NCBI RefSeq assembly: GCF_004698125.1
Contig: NZ_ML214297.1
Coordinates: forward strand, 930,001 to 994,000
Length of the DNA stretch: 64,000 nucleotides
Direction of reading: 5' to 3'
From: Halosimplex halophilum
GTDB lineage: Archaea; Halobacteriota; Halobacteria; Halobacteriales; Haloarculaceae
Both the position numbers and the translations under genes were made by a program. Positions within the stretch are counted from its first letter, which is position 1. Each line of letters opens with the position of its first letter. Positions 50,686-59,626 of this stretch are shown here, piece after piece. The notes under the pieces were generated by a model. It was given only the letters and a program-made list of their open reading frames with translations, searched no databases and was not told the DNA's origin.

Positions 50686-51114
50686 ATGACTGTTCGGGTG
50701 GAGCGGTCGTTCGAGCTACCGGTCGACCGCGAGCGCGTCTGGGAGTTCATCGCCGACCCGGGCCGACGAGCCGGCGCCATCAGCGTCGTCGAGGACTACG
50801 CGGTCCACGACGACGGGAGCGCCACGTGGCACATCGCGCTCCCGATCCCGGTCGTCGACCGGACCGTCGCCGTCGAGACCGAGGACGAGGAGCGCCGGGA
50901 ACCGGAGTACGTCCGGTTCGTCGGCCGCTCGAAGGTGATGAAGGTCGTCGGCGAGCACGAACTCGCCGAGACGGAGGGCGGCACGCGGGTCACCAACCGC
51001 TTCGTCGTCGACGGCTCGCTCCCCGGCGTCGAGCGCTTCTTCAAGCGCAACCTCGACGACGAGATGGAGAACCTGGAGGCGGCCCTCGCCGAGGACTTCG
51101 GGGTCGAAGTGTGA
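50686..51114 (+). CDS. SRPBCC/CoxG-like lipid-binding-fold protein
   Basis: 142 residues. ERSFELPVDRERVWEFIADP, GSATWHIALPIPVVDRTVAV, EYVRFVGRSKVMKVVGEHEL, TRVTNRFVVDGSLPGVERFF: the START-like (SRPBCC) fold with hydrophobic cavity. Coupled with the nitrilase gene by GTGA overlap. Ligand unknown. Confidence 0.85.
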   Translation: MTVRVERSFELPVDRERVWEFIADPGRRAGAISVVEDYAVHDDGSATWHIALPIPVVDRTVAVETEDEERREPEYVRFVGRSKVMKVVGEHELAETEGGTRVTNRFVVDGSLPGVERFFKRNLDDEMENLEAALAEDFGVEV

Positions 51115-51920
51115 GACTCGCGCTCGCGCAACTCCGGATCGAGAGCGGAGACGTGGACGGCAACGTCGAGCGCGCGCGGGCGGCCGTCGCCGAGGCCGCC
51201 GCCGACGGCGCCGACCTGGTCGCGCTCCCCGAGGTCTTCAACGTCGGCTACTTCGCGTTCGAGGGGTACGCCCGCCGGGCCGAGAGCGTCGCCGGCCCGA
51301 CCGTCTCGGCGCTCGCCGAGAGCGCGCGGGAACACGGCGTGGGCGTCCTCGCCGGCAGCATCGTCGAGGACCTGGCGGACTCGCGAGCCGACGGGGTCGA
51401 CACTCCGGCAGGGGAGGGGCTGGCCAACGCCTCGGTCTTCCTCGACCGGTCGGGCGAGCGCCGGGCGGTCTACCGCAAACACCACCTGTTCGGCTACGGC
51501 TCCGCGGAGCAGGAACTGCTGACACCCGGCGAGGCTGTGCCGACCGTCGAGTTCGGCGACCACACCGTCGGCGTGACGACCTGCTACGACCTGCGGTTCC
51601 CGTCGCTGTGCCGCGACCTGGTCGACGCGGGGGCGACGATGGTGCTCGTCCCGAGCGCCTGGCCGTACCCGCGCGTCGAGCACTGGCGGCTGTTCCCGCG
51701 GACGCGCGCCGTCGAGAACCTGCTGTACGTCGGCGCGGTCAACGGCGTTGGGACCTTCGAGGACGCGGAGTTGCTGGGCCGCTCCGCGGTATACGACCCC
51801 TGGGGCACGACGCTTTCGAGCGCCGGCGACGAGGCCGCCCTCGTGACCGCCGACGTGGACGCCGACCGAGTCGTCGAGGTCCGCTCGGAGTTCCCCGCGC
51901 TCGAGGACCGCCGTCGATAG
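51111..51920 (+). CDS. Carbon-nitrogen hydrolase (nitrilase family)
   Basis: 269 residues from GTG overlapping the upstream stop. Catalytic triad: Glu in LVALPEVFNVGYFAF, Lys in RKHHLFGYGS, Cys in VTTCYDLRFPSL. Also VLVPSAWPYPRVEHWRLFPR. It resembles omega-amidase-type nitrilase enzymes that hydrolyse amides; the substrate cannot be fixed. Confidence 0.9.
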   Translation: MRLALAQLRIESGDVDGNVERARAAVAEAAADGADLVALPEVFNVGYFAFEGYARRAESVAGPTVSALAESAREHGVGVLAGSIVEDLADSRADGVDTPAGEGLANASVFLDRSGERRAVYRKHHLFGYGSAEQELLTPGEAVPTVEFGDHTVGVTTCYDLRFPSLCRDLVDAGATMVLVPSAWPYPRVEHWRLFPRTRAVENLLYVGAVNGVGTFEDAELLGRSAVYDPWGTTLSSAGDEAALVTADVDADRVVEVRSEFPALEDRRR

Positions 51921-51979
51921 CTCAAACGCCCGTTTGAGGCCACGGTACCCCTTTTGTGTCGCCGGCGGATCCCCTGGGT

Positions 51980-53125
51980 ATGGTTCGCAAAGCGACGCTG
52001 CTCGTGGCGGCTCTGGTCGTTCTCGCGGGCTGTGCAGGCATGGGGGGCAACTCGGCGGACGGCGCCGCGCCGGAACAGCAGGCGGCCGATGGGGGTGGAG
52101 GCGACGGCGCCAGCGGGGGAGACGGCGGCGACGGCGGCGGCGCCGCCGACGGCGGTGACGGGGGGAGCGACGACGCGGCGGACGCCGAGTTCAGCGCGAG
52201 CGACGGGAGCGGCGACGGACAAACCAGCGCCGCGGCGCAGGTGGACCGGGCGCTGATCAAGACCGGCGAGGTGCGGCTGGAGGTCGAGAACTACTCCGTC
52301 GCCGAGCGGGCGGTGCGGTCCCGCGCGGCGGAGCTCGGCGGCTACGTCTCCGGGTCGAACGTGGAACTCCACCACCGCGAAAATCAGACCTGGCGGACCG
52401 GCTACGTCGAGGTGCGGGTCCCCTCGGGGAACTTCACGGCGCTGTACGAGGCCACGCAGGGCCAGGGGACGGTGCTGTCGGCCGATTCGAACACGAAGGA
52501 CGTGACCGACCAGCTGGTCGATCTGAACGCGCGACTGGAGAACCTCCGCGCCCAGCGCGACCGGCTGCGCTCGCTGTACGACTCCGCCAACACGACCGCG
52601 GACCTGCTCGAAGTCGGCGAACAGCTCTCGGAGGTTCAGGGCGAGATCGAACGCCTCGAAGCCCAGAAGCGGTCGCTCCGGGACAGAGTTTCCTTCTCGA
52701 CGGTCCGCGTCGAACTCCGCGAGCCCCGGCCAGACCCGGTCGCGCCCGCGGAGCCGACGCCGTTCCACGAGCAGTCGCCGGTGACGGTGTTCCTCTCGTC
52801 GGCGCAGGGCTTCGTGACGTTCGCCCGCACCGTCTTCGTCGCCGGCGTCGCCGCGGTCCCGTGGGTCCTCGGGCTCGGCGTGCCCGCCCTCCTCGTCGTC
52901 GGCGCGGGTCGGCGAGTGGGTGTCCCGTCCCGGGTGCCGTTCGTCGGGACCCGGTCGCGTTCGCGTCGCCCGTCAGGCGACCACGGCGGCGCGGGCGAGG
53001 GGCTCCGGACCGAGTTCGAGACCACCACCGGAGACGACGTGGACTCCGAGAGCGCCGACGAATCGGCCGGGGATCCGGGATCTGGCCCCGACGGCGCGTC
53101 GAAGGACGGGTCCGGCGACGAGTGA
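51980..53125 (+). CDS. DUF4349 lipoprotein with coiled coil
   Basis: 381 residues from MVRKATLLV. Lipobox LAGC (Cys about 16), a Gly/Asp-rich disordered tract (about 25-85), a DUF4349-type domain (ALIKTGEVRLEVENYSVAER; GYVEVRVPSGNFTALYEATQ), a coiled coil (LNARLENLRAQRDRLRSLYD; LSEVQGEIERLEAQKRSLRD), a membrane helix (VFVAGVAAVPWVLGLGVPAL), and an acidic tail. Likely an envelope-anchored adhesin or scaffold. Confidence 0.8.
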   Translation: MVRKATLLVAALVVLAGCAGMGGNSADGAAPEQQAADGGGGDGASGGDGGDGGGAADGGDGGSDDAADAEFSASDGSGDGQTSAAAQVDRALIKTGEVRLEVENYSVAERAVRSRAAELGGYVSGSNVELHHRENQTWRTGYVEVRVPSGNFTALYEATQGQGTVLSADSNTKDVTDQLVDLNARLENLRAQRDRLRSLYDSANTTADLLEVGEQLSEVQGEIERLEAQKRSLRDRVSFSTVRVELREPRPDPVAPAEPTPFHEQSPVTVFLSSAQGFVTFARTVFVAGVAAVPWVLGLGVPALLVVGAGRRVGVPSRVPFVGTRSRSRRPSGDHGGAGEGLRTEFETTTGDDVDSESADESAGDPGSGPDGASKDGSGDE

Positions 53126-53498
53126 TCGCCGGGCCGACCTCGATGGTCGCCAGATCGTGTGAACGGATTGCACGGGACGGCCGTTCGGACCCAGTGCCAG
53201 ACACGAGATTTATGTCGGAGGACGCATTACCGACTGGTGCCGGCGAGACGCTTTTCACGTCGCAACCGGCAATTCGACCGCGCTCGGCCAGGCCCACGTC
53301 GACCACGCGCCGCGGCACCTGTCCGGACAGGCCGCCGCGGCCCGCCTCCTCGTCCACGGCCCGCCTCTCACCTTTCGCCGTTCCGCTTCGAGCCGACGGA
53401 CGACAACTGCCCAGCGACGCCTCGGTCCAGGCGGTGAACTGCCCGGTGGCGACCGAGGGTAAGATATATGATCCTCGTGTGACTCGTTCGGAACGGCC
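53126..53498. other. 373-base stretch without a confident gene
   Basis: No recognisable protein. A short frame starting MSEDALPTGAGETLFTSQ (53212) drifts into Arg/Pro-rich sequence, and another frame there (FHVATGNSTALGQAHVDHAP) has strong codon bias but no start or family, so a decayed gene is possible. GATATAT at 53464-53470 is the likely TATA box of the AIM24 gene. Confidence 0.3.
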
Positions 53499-54221
53499 AT
53501 GGAGTACGAACTCGAAAACCGGCCGTCGTACGCGGTCGCGTCGGTCAGGCTCTCACCGGGCGAGGAACTCACCACCGAGGCCGGCGCGATGGTCTCGCAC
53601 ACGGAGACGGTCCGGATGGAGACGGGGATCGGCGACTCCGACGAGGGGTTCCTGGAGTCGGTCAAAGACTCCGTGCTCGGCGACGAGTCGCTGTTCCGGA
53701 ACCGGTTCACCGCCGAAGGCGGCGACGGGATCGTGCAGATCGCGGCGACCACGCCGGGAGACATGACCGCCCGAGAGCTCGACGGCGACGAGGTCTACGT
53801 CCAGTCGGGCGCCTACGAGGCCGCCGGGTCGGGCGTCGAACTCGACACCGACGTGGGCGACCTGGACACGCTGTTCGGCGGCGAGGGACTGTTCCTGCTG
53901 AAGGCTGCCGGGACCGGCCCGCTCTTCCTGTCGGCCTTCGGGGGCATCCAGGAGCACGAGGTCGACGCCGGCGAGGTGTTCACGGTCGATTCGGGCCATG
54001 TCGTCGCCTGGGACGCGTCGATGGACTACAACACCGAGCGGATCGGCGGCATGAAGGAGACGCTGTTCAGCGACGAGGGGCTGGTCATGCGGTTCACCGG
54101 CCCGGGGACGGTGTTGCTGCAGACCCGCAACTACGGCGACTTCGTCAGCGACCTCGCCTCGCGGCTCCCCTCCGGCAACTCCGGCGGCGGTGCCGACGTC
54201 GAAGTCGGCGGCGACGTCTGA
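53499..54221 (+). CDS. AIM24/TIGR00266 family protein
   Basis: 240 residues. VRLSPGEELTTEAGAMVSHT, SLFRNRFTAEGGDGIVQIAA, FTVDSGHVVAWDASMDYNTE, GLVMRFTGPGTVLLQTRNYG: the double-stranded beta-helix repeats of the AIM24 (TIGR00266) family. The C-terminus is Gly/Ser-rich. Function not established; membrane-stress roles have been suggested in bacteria. Confidence 0.88.
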   Translation: MEYELENRPSYAVASVRLSPGEELTTEAGAMVSHTETVRMETGIGDSDEGFLESVKDSVLGDESLFRNRFTAEGGDGIVQIAATTPGDMTARELDGDEVYVQSGAYEAAGSGVELDTDVGDLDTLFGGEGLFLLKAAGTGPLFLSAFGGIQEHEVDAGEVFTVDSGHVVAWDASMDYNTERIGGMKETLFSDEGLVMRFTGPGTVLLQTRNYGDFVSDLASRLPSGNSGGGADVEVGGDV

Positions 54222-54311
54222 GAGCGCGCGGCCGCCGAACGGTCCACCCCCCGACTCCAGCGAGGCAGTCGACGTACGGCGATCAGTCGTCTACGGAGCC
54301 GAGACTGGCGA

Positions 54312-55841
54312 TCAGTCGTCTTCGGTCTTGATATCGGCCGAGAGCCCCTGCGCCATCTCGATGTCCTTCGAGTTGTTGAGCGTCCAGGCGGTCCGCTCGG
54401 TGACGGCCTCGATGACTTCGCGGGCGCTCGGGGCGCCCTTGCCGGACTTCTTGACGCCGCCGAACGGGAGTTGCACTTCCGCGCCGATGGAGGGAAGGTT
54501 GCCGTAGGCGAGCCCGACCTCGGCGTGGTCGCGGTAGTAGTTGATCTGGCGGTAGTCCTCGGAGACGATGGCCCCGGCGAGGCCGTAGTCGGTGTCGTTG
54601 TGGATCTCGACGGCACGCTCGATGTCGCCCTCGTACTCCAGCAGGGCGACGTGCGGGCCGAACACCTCCTCGTGGATACAGCGCAGGTCCGGGTCGTAGT
54701 CGATCTCGTAGACGAACGGGCCGACCCAGTGGCCCTTTTGGTGACCGTCGGGGATCTCCGAGTCCTCTAGTTCCGCCCGGTCGACGAGGACGTTCGCGCC
54801 CTCCTCGCGGGCCAGGTCGTTGTACTTGCCGAACTTCTCGACCTGACTCTCGTCGACGACCGGACCCATGAACGTGTCCTCGTCGAGCGGGTCGCCGACG
54901 GCCACGTCCTCGGCGAGGTCGACGAACCGCTCCTTGAACTCGTCGTACACGTCCGTGTGGACGATGAGCCGTTCGCTGGAGACGCACCGCTGGCCGGTCG
55001 TCTTGAACGAGGACATCACCGCCGAGTGCAGGGCGATGTCGAGGTCGGCCGCCTCGGTGATCACAACGGCGTTCTTGCCGCCCATCTCCAGGGCGGCGTC
55101 GCGGCCGGGGACGCCGCCGAGCTTCTCGTCGATCTTGTGGCCGACCTCGGCCGACCCCGTAAAGAGGACCGTCGAGACGCGCTCGTCCTCGACGATGGCG
55201 TTGCCGGCGTCGCCGAAGCCCTGGACGACGTTGAACACGCCCGGTGGCACGCCGGCGTCGATCATCATCTCCGCGACGATCTGGCCGCAGTAGGGAGTCT
55301 GCTCGGCGGGCTTCCAGACGACGGTGTTGCCCTCGACCAGGGCGACGGCCATGTGCCAGAACGGGATGGCGACCGGGAAGTTCCAGGGGGTGATGCAGCC
55401 GACGACGCCGCGGGGCTTGCGGCGCATGTAGGCGTCCTTGCTGGCGATCTCGGAGGGGACCACGTCGCCGTGGGGGTGGCGAGCGTTGCCGGCGGCCCAC
55501 TCGACCATGTGGGCGGCCTCGACCACGTCGGCGCGGCCCTCGCTGATCTCCTTGCCGCACTCGCGGGTGACGATCTCCCCGAGTTCGTCCGTGCGGTCCC
55601 GCAGCTCGTGGTAGACCTCCCACAGCACCTCCGCGCGGTCGATGTACGACAGCGAGCGCCACTCCTCGAACGCGTCGTCGGCGGCCGCGACCGCCCGCTC
55701 GACGTCGGCCGGCGTCCCGCGGTAGAACTCGCCCACCGTCTCGCCCGTCGCCGGGTTCTCGCTCTCGAAGGTCTCCTCGCTGTCGCCGACGGTCCACTCG
55801 CCGTCGACGTAGTGCCTGAAGGGTTCGTCGGGCCGGGACAT
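54312..55841 (-). CDS. NAD(P)-dependent aldehyde dehydrogenase
   Basis: 509 residues from MSRPDEPF. TPWNFPVAIPFWHMAVALVE, FTGSAEVGHKIDEKLGG, catalytic Glu in ALEMGGKNAVVI, catalytic Cys in TTGQRCVSSERL, and EVFGPHVALLEYE, LPFGGVKKSGKG. Complete ALDH active site. Probably oxidises small aldehydes (semialdehyde or glyceraldehyde types). Confidence 0.92.
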   Translation of the reverse strand: MSRPDEPFRHYVDGEWTVGDSEETFESENPATGETVGEFYRGTPADVERAVAAADDAFEEWRSLSYIDRAEVLWEVYHELRDRTDELGEIVTRECGKEISEGRADVVEAAHMVEWAAGNARHPHGDVVPSEIASKDAYMRRKPRGVVGCITPWNFPVAIPFWHMAVALVEGNTVVWKPAEQTPYCGQIVAEMMIDAGVPPGVFNVVQGFGDAGNAIVEDERVSTVLFTGSAEVGHKIDEKLGGVPGRDAALEMGGKNAVVITEAADLDIALHSAVMSSFKTTGQRCVSSERLIVHTDVYDEFKERFVDLAEDVAVGDPLDEDTFMGPVVDESQVEKFGKYNDLAREEGANVLVDRAELEDSEIPDGHQKGHWVGPFVYEIDYDPDLRCIHEEVFGPHVALLEYEGDIERAVEIHNDTDYGLAGAIVSEDYRQINYYRDHAEVGLAYGNLPSIGAEVQLPFGGVKKSGKGAPSAREVIEAVTERTAWTLNNSKDIEMAQGLSADIKTEDD

Positions 55842-56062
55842 GAACCGTAGTTCGACGCCGACGGTCAAAAAAGTCCGTTCCGGTGGGTTCGAGACCCGTC
55901 ACTCGCGGGGCGGAACTCTTCCCGAACGCACAATTCTGGCCCCGATCCGACTCGTACGATCACTGATCGCCGCGGTTCAGTTCGGCGCGTTATCAGGTCC
56001 GATAGCCGGCGAGAAATATTAATTATAGTCCGTTATAGATACGCGATCGGTGTGAGATACCG
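55842..56062. other. Intergenic divergent promoter region
   Basis: 221 bases, AT-rich at its right end. TTATAGAT (56033-56040) is a TATA box about 27 nt upstream of the HalX-type gene; AATATTAATTATA (56016-56028) just upstream is unusually AT-rich. No gene seen. Confidence 0.45.
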
Positions 56063-56914
56063 ATGGCGACCGCCCCCGGTTGTGGACCGCCCGCGTCCAG
56101 CCCGTCCGAACACAGTGCGAGCGCAGACCAGGAGTCCGACCGGCGGACGCCGTCGGTCGTGGTGTTCGACGGCACGACGAGAGCGGCCCTCTACAGGCGC
56201 TGGCTCTCCGAGCAGATCCGGGTGGAGTCGGCCGGGTCGATCGCGGAGGGCCGCGACGCGGTCGACGAGTCGACGGCGGTCGCGCTGGTCCGCCACGAGC
56301 TCCCGGAACCGAAGCGGAAACTGGTGGCCGAGATCCTCGACCGACAGGCCGACCGCGTCCGGGTCGTCCTCACGACCAGCGACCACCAGCCGGTCTCCGA
56401 CCCCGTCGTCGACGAGGACGCCTGCCTCTGCGAACCGATCGACCGGTCGTCGCTCCGGGCGGCGGTCAGCCGTCAGATAGCGGCGGTCACGTTCGGACGA
56501 CTCCTCGTCGAGTACTACGAATGTACGACCGCGCTGGCCTCCCGGAAGGTGCAACTGCCGCCGGACGAGCAGGAAGCGGACGAGCGGATCCGCCGACTGG
56601 AGTCGCGCCGGACGGACCTGGCGGCCGGCATCGAGACGCTCCAGAAGCGGCTCCCGAGCGACGAACTCCGGGCGGTCCTCCACGAGATATCGCCCCCGGA
56701 GTACGAACGGGAGAGCCGCGAGCGCAAGCCCGAGTCGGGGAGCAAGTACCGCCCCGAAGGCTGCGGGGAGTGCGACCGGCAGTGGAACGTGAACCCGGAC
56801 GGGTCGCCCGCCGGCTACCGACGGCTCGGCGCGTTCGTCTGGGAGTGTACCGACTGTGGGGCCGTCTGCGACCGCTCGGACCCCGCGAACCAGCGGATCG
56901 CACGGCGTCGGTGA
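56063..56914 (+). CDS. HalX-type protein with degenerate receiver and C-terminal zinc ribbon
   Basis: 283 residues. Residues about 30-125 resemble a response-regulator receiver (SVVVFDGTTRAALYRRWLSE) but the phospho-acceptor position reads VALVRHELPE, with no Asp. Residues about 140-210 are the HalX helical domain (YYECTTALASRKVQLPPDEQ; IRRLESRRTDLAAGIETLQK). The C-terminus has CGECDRQW and CTDCGAVC, a zinc ribbon not typical of HalX regulators. A phosphorylation-independent regulator seems likely. Confidence 0.75.
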   Translation: MATAPGCGPPASSPSEHSASADQESDRRTPSVVVFDGTTRAALYRRWLSEQIRVESAGSIAEGRDAVDESTAVALVRHELPEPKRKLVAEILDRQADRVRVVLTTSDHQPVSDPVVDEDACLCEPIDRSSLRAAVSRQIAAVTFGRLLVEYYECTTALASRKVQLPPDEQEADERIRRLESRRTDLAAGIETLQKRLPSDELRAVLHEISPPEYERESRERKPESGSKYRPEGCGECDRQWNVNPDGSPAGYRRLGAFVWECTDCGAVCDRSDPANQRIARRR

Positions 56915-56956
56915 CCGAACGGGACTCGCCACTCCGCGGTCGCACCCGCCGGTGTG

Positions 56957-59155
56957 TCAGCCCGACGGCTCGATCCGCTCCAGCGCGTGCTCGAAGTCGT
57001 CGCGGCCGATCACCACGTCGTCGGCCCGCTCGTTGGCCTCGTCGGGGTCGACGCCGGCGGCGACCTCGCTGATGGCACGCATCGACGCCGCGCGGACGAG
57101 CGACTCGATCTGGGCGCCGGAGAGCCCCTCCGTCTCGCTCGCCAGGTCGTCCAGGTCCACGTCGTCGCCGAGCGGCTTGCCCTCCGTGTGTACGTCGAGG
57201 ATCGCCCGCCGCCCGGCCTCGTCGGGGTTCGGGACCTCGACGTGCTGTTCGAGGCGGCCGGGTCGCAGGAGCGCGTCGTCGAGCATGTCCCGCCGGTTCG
57301 TCGCGGCGAGGACGACGAGGTTGGGGTTCTCGGCGGCGCTGTCCATCTCGGTCAGCAGCTGGGAGACGACGCGTTCGGTCACCTCGTTGCCCTCCATCCG
57401 ACCGCCGGCGATGCCGTCGATCTCGTCGAAGAAGACGATGGCCGGCGCTGTCTGGCGGGCGCGGTCGAACACTTCTCTGACTGCTTTCTCGCTCTCGCCG
57501 ACGTACCGGTCCATCAGTTCCGGCCCGGCGACGCGGATGAAGTTGACGCCGCTCTCGCCCGCCACGGCCCGGGCGAGCAGGGTCTTCCCCGTCCCCGGCG
57601 GGCCGTAGAGGAGGACGCCGGAGGGCGGGTCGGTGTTGGTCGCGGTGAAGAGGGGACCGTACTCCAGGGGCCACTCGACGGCCTGTTCGAGCGTCGATTT
57701 CGCCTCGTCGAGCCCGCCTACGTCGTCGAACGTGACCGTCGGCGACTCGGCGACGTACTCCCGCATCGCCGATGGTTCGACGGTCCGGAGCGCCGCTTCC
57801 ATGTCCTCCCGCGTCACCTCCGGCTCGTCGCGCGTCCGCCGCAGCGCGTGCATCGCGGCCTCCGTGGTGAGGGTGTGCAGGTCCGCGCCGACGAACCCGT
57901 GGGTCCGTCCGGCCACGCGGTCCAGGTCCACGTCGTCGGCCAGCGGCATCCCGCGGGTGTGCACGTCGAGGATCTCGCGGCGCCCGGTCTCGTCGGGGAC
58001 GCCGATCTCGATCTCCCGGTCGAAGCGGCCGCCCCGCCGGAGCGCGGGGTCGATGCTGTCGACCCGATTCGTCGCGCCGATGACGATGACCTGCCCGCGG
58101 TCCTCCAGCCCGTCGAGCAGGGTGAGCAGCTGCGCGACGACGCGGTTCTCCATGTCGGAGTCCTCGTCGCGCTCGCCGGCGATGGCGTCGATCTCGTCGA
58201 CGAAGATGATCGCCGGGGCGTTGTCCTCGGCGTGGTCGAACGCCTCGCGCAGCCGCTCCTCGCTCTCGCCCTTGTACTTCGAGACGACCTCCGGCCCGGA
58301 GATCACGTCGAAGTAGGCGTCGACCTCGTTGGCGACCGCCCGCGCGATGAGCGTCTTCCCCGTCCCGGGCGGGCCGTGCAGGAGGACGCCCCGCGGCGGC
58401 GAGATGCCCAGCCGGGTGAAGAGATCGGGGTTCGACAGCGGCAGCTCGATCATCTCCCGCACCTGGTCGAGTTCGTCGTCGAGCCCGCCGATGTCCTCGT
58501 AGGAGACGCCAGTCCGGGAGGCCGACTCGTCGGGCGTCGCCTCTGTGGCCGGTCCTCCGGATCCCGTTCCGGCCGACCCGCTGGACCCGCTCGATCCGGC
58601 GCTCGTTCCCGTCCCGCCCCCGCTGGCTGCGCCGGACCCGCCGACGGCGCTCCCGGTCGGTCCCCCGTCTATCGGCGGGAGGACGGTGATGTCGGTCTCG
58701 TCGGTGACCCGCACCGCGCCGCCGGGGTCGGTCCCGGAGACGGCGAAGGCGCCGACGCCGTCGATGTGGACCTGTTCGCCCTCGCGGAGCGGGCGGTCCA
58801 GCAGGGCGCGCCGGACCGCCGACTCCTGCTGGGCCTCGTCGAGCCCGACCGACTGGGCCAGCCGGACGGTCAGGCTGTCGGCCTCGCGGACGGAGGTCTG
58901 CTCGACGGTGACGGTGTCGCCGATGTTGACGCCCGCGTTGGCGCGGGTGTCGGCGTCGATGCGGACGTAGGCGCCGTCGCCGCTCTCGGGCCAGGCCTTC
59001 GCGACGGTCGCCCGCTCGCCCTGGATGACCAGCGGGTCGCCGCTCAACACTCCGAGTTCGGACCGGACTCGCTCGGGGACCCGCGCGATGCCGCGGCCGG
59101 CGTCGCGCTTGTTCGCACCTTCGACGGAGACCTCGATGGCGTCGCCGCTTCCCAT
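56957..59155 (-). CDS. cdc48: CDC48/p97-type AAA ATPase
   Basis: 732 residues. N-terminal double-psi barrel (GRGIARVPERVRSELGVLSG), a Gly/Ser-rich low-complexity linker (about 170-205), then two AAA modules, each with Walker A GPPGTGKT and Walker B (IIFVDEIDAIA; IVFFDEIDGIA). D2 retains GATNR/ATNRRD sensor and RPGRLEQHVEV. It unfolds and extracts substrates, in archaea feeding the proteasome. The inter-domain linker is longer and lower in complexity than in typical CDC48. Confidence 0.93.
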   Translation of the reverse strand: MGSGDAIEVSVEGANKRDAGRGIARVPERVRSELGVLSGDPLVIQGERATVAKAWPESGDGAYVRIDADTRANAGVNIGDTVTVEQTSVREADSLTVRLAQSVGLDEAQQESAVRRALLDRPLREGEQVHIDGVGAFAVSGTDPGGAVRVTDETDITVLPPIDGGPTGSAVGGSGAASGGGTGTSAGSSGSSGSAGTGSGGPATEATPDESASRTGVSYEDIGGLDDELDQVREMIELPLSNPDLFTRLGISPPRGVLLHGPPGTGKTLIARAVANEVDAYFDVISGPEVVSKYKGESEERLREAFDHAEDNAPAIIFVDEIDAIAGERDEDSDMENRVVAQLLTLLDGLEDRGQVIVIGATNRVDSIDPALRRGGRFDREIEIGVPDETGRREILDVHTRGMPLADDVDLDRVAGRTHGFVGADLHTLTTEAAMHALRRTRDEPEVTREDMEAALRTVEPSAMREYVAESPTVTFDDVGGLDEAKSTLEQAVEWPLEYGPLFTATNTDPPSGVLLYGPPGTGKTLLARAVAGESGVNFIRVAGPELMDRYVGESEKAVREVFDRARQTAPAIVFFDEIDGIAGGRMEGNEVTERVVSQLLTEMDSAAENPNLVVLAATNRRDMLDDALLRPGRLEQHVEVPNPDEAGRRAILDVHTEGKPLGDDVDLDDLASETEGLSGAQIESLVRAASMRAISEVAAGVDPDEANERADDVVIGRDDFEHALERIEPSG

Positions 59156-59192
59156 ACCCCCGCTATCGGGCCGACGCTCTTAATCCGTTTGC

Positions 59193-59314
59193 CCCCACCT
59201 TTTTAGCGGAGGGGTGGGCGCCATTTGCCCACCCCTCCGCGAAAAAGATGGGGCAAAAAGGCCGCTCGCGCTCCGCGCGTGCGGGGAACCGCGCGCCTGC
59301 GGCGCGCGGATGCT
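59193..59314 (+). repeat. Structured dispersed element, copy D (divergent)
   Basis: CCCACCTTTTT; a single 14-bp stem GCGGAGGGGTGGGC/GCCCACCCCTCCGC (59206-59219/59227-59240) replacing P1 and P2; AAAAAGATGGGGCAAAAAGG; a GC-rich middle; P4 CCGCGCGCC-tgc-GGCGCGCGG (59289-59309) followed by ATGCT, as in copy A. Same order as A but P2 and the TCCTC/TGCGGG motifs are missing. Confidence 0.6.
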
Positions 59315-59437
59315 AACTACAGGGGACGTATATATCACGTAAGCATCCGCCGAGCGACCGGCGGAAGCGAGGTGATTCGCCGTCAGAGCTCCGCTCTGAC
59401 GAGCCTGCGGCCGTTCGCGGCGCTCACTCCCGCAGAC

Positions 59438-59556
59438 ACCGGACGCGAGCGACCGCAGGGAGCGAGCCGTCCGGCTTTTTCCCCCAAGTTTTTCCAGCGG
59501 AGGATTCCCGCAGGCGCGCGAAGCGCGCCGAGGAGCTCTCCGCCGCAAAAAGTGGG
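59438..59556 (-). repeat. Structured dispersed element, copy C
   Basis: Read on the minus strand: CCCACTTTTTGC; P1 GCGGAG/CTCCGC; TCCTC; P2 GGCGCGC-ttc-GCGCGCC (59529-59513); TGCGGG; AAAAACTTGGGGGAAAAAG; P3 CCGGACG/CGTCCGG (59474-59468/59445-59439). P2 swaps strands relative to copy A yet still pairs. Very similar to copy A outside the stems. Confidence 0.75.
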
Positions 59557-59626
59557 TTCGCAGACATACCTCCCAATCCGCGGGACCGGAGTAACGCCTT
59601 TACCCCGTGGCGACGCACACTCTACC

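Larger units (their letters stand above)
59156..59626. other. 471-base region holding two convergent structured elements
   Basis: No protein-coding gene. Copy D (plus, 59193-59314) and copy C (minus, 59438-59556) face each other. Between them: GGATGCT (59308-59314) inverted as AGCATCC (59342-59348), with TATATATC at 59329-59336 in the loop, and CCGCC/GGCGG further on. Confidence 0.6.
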
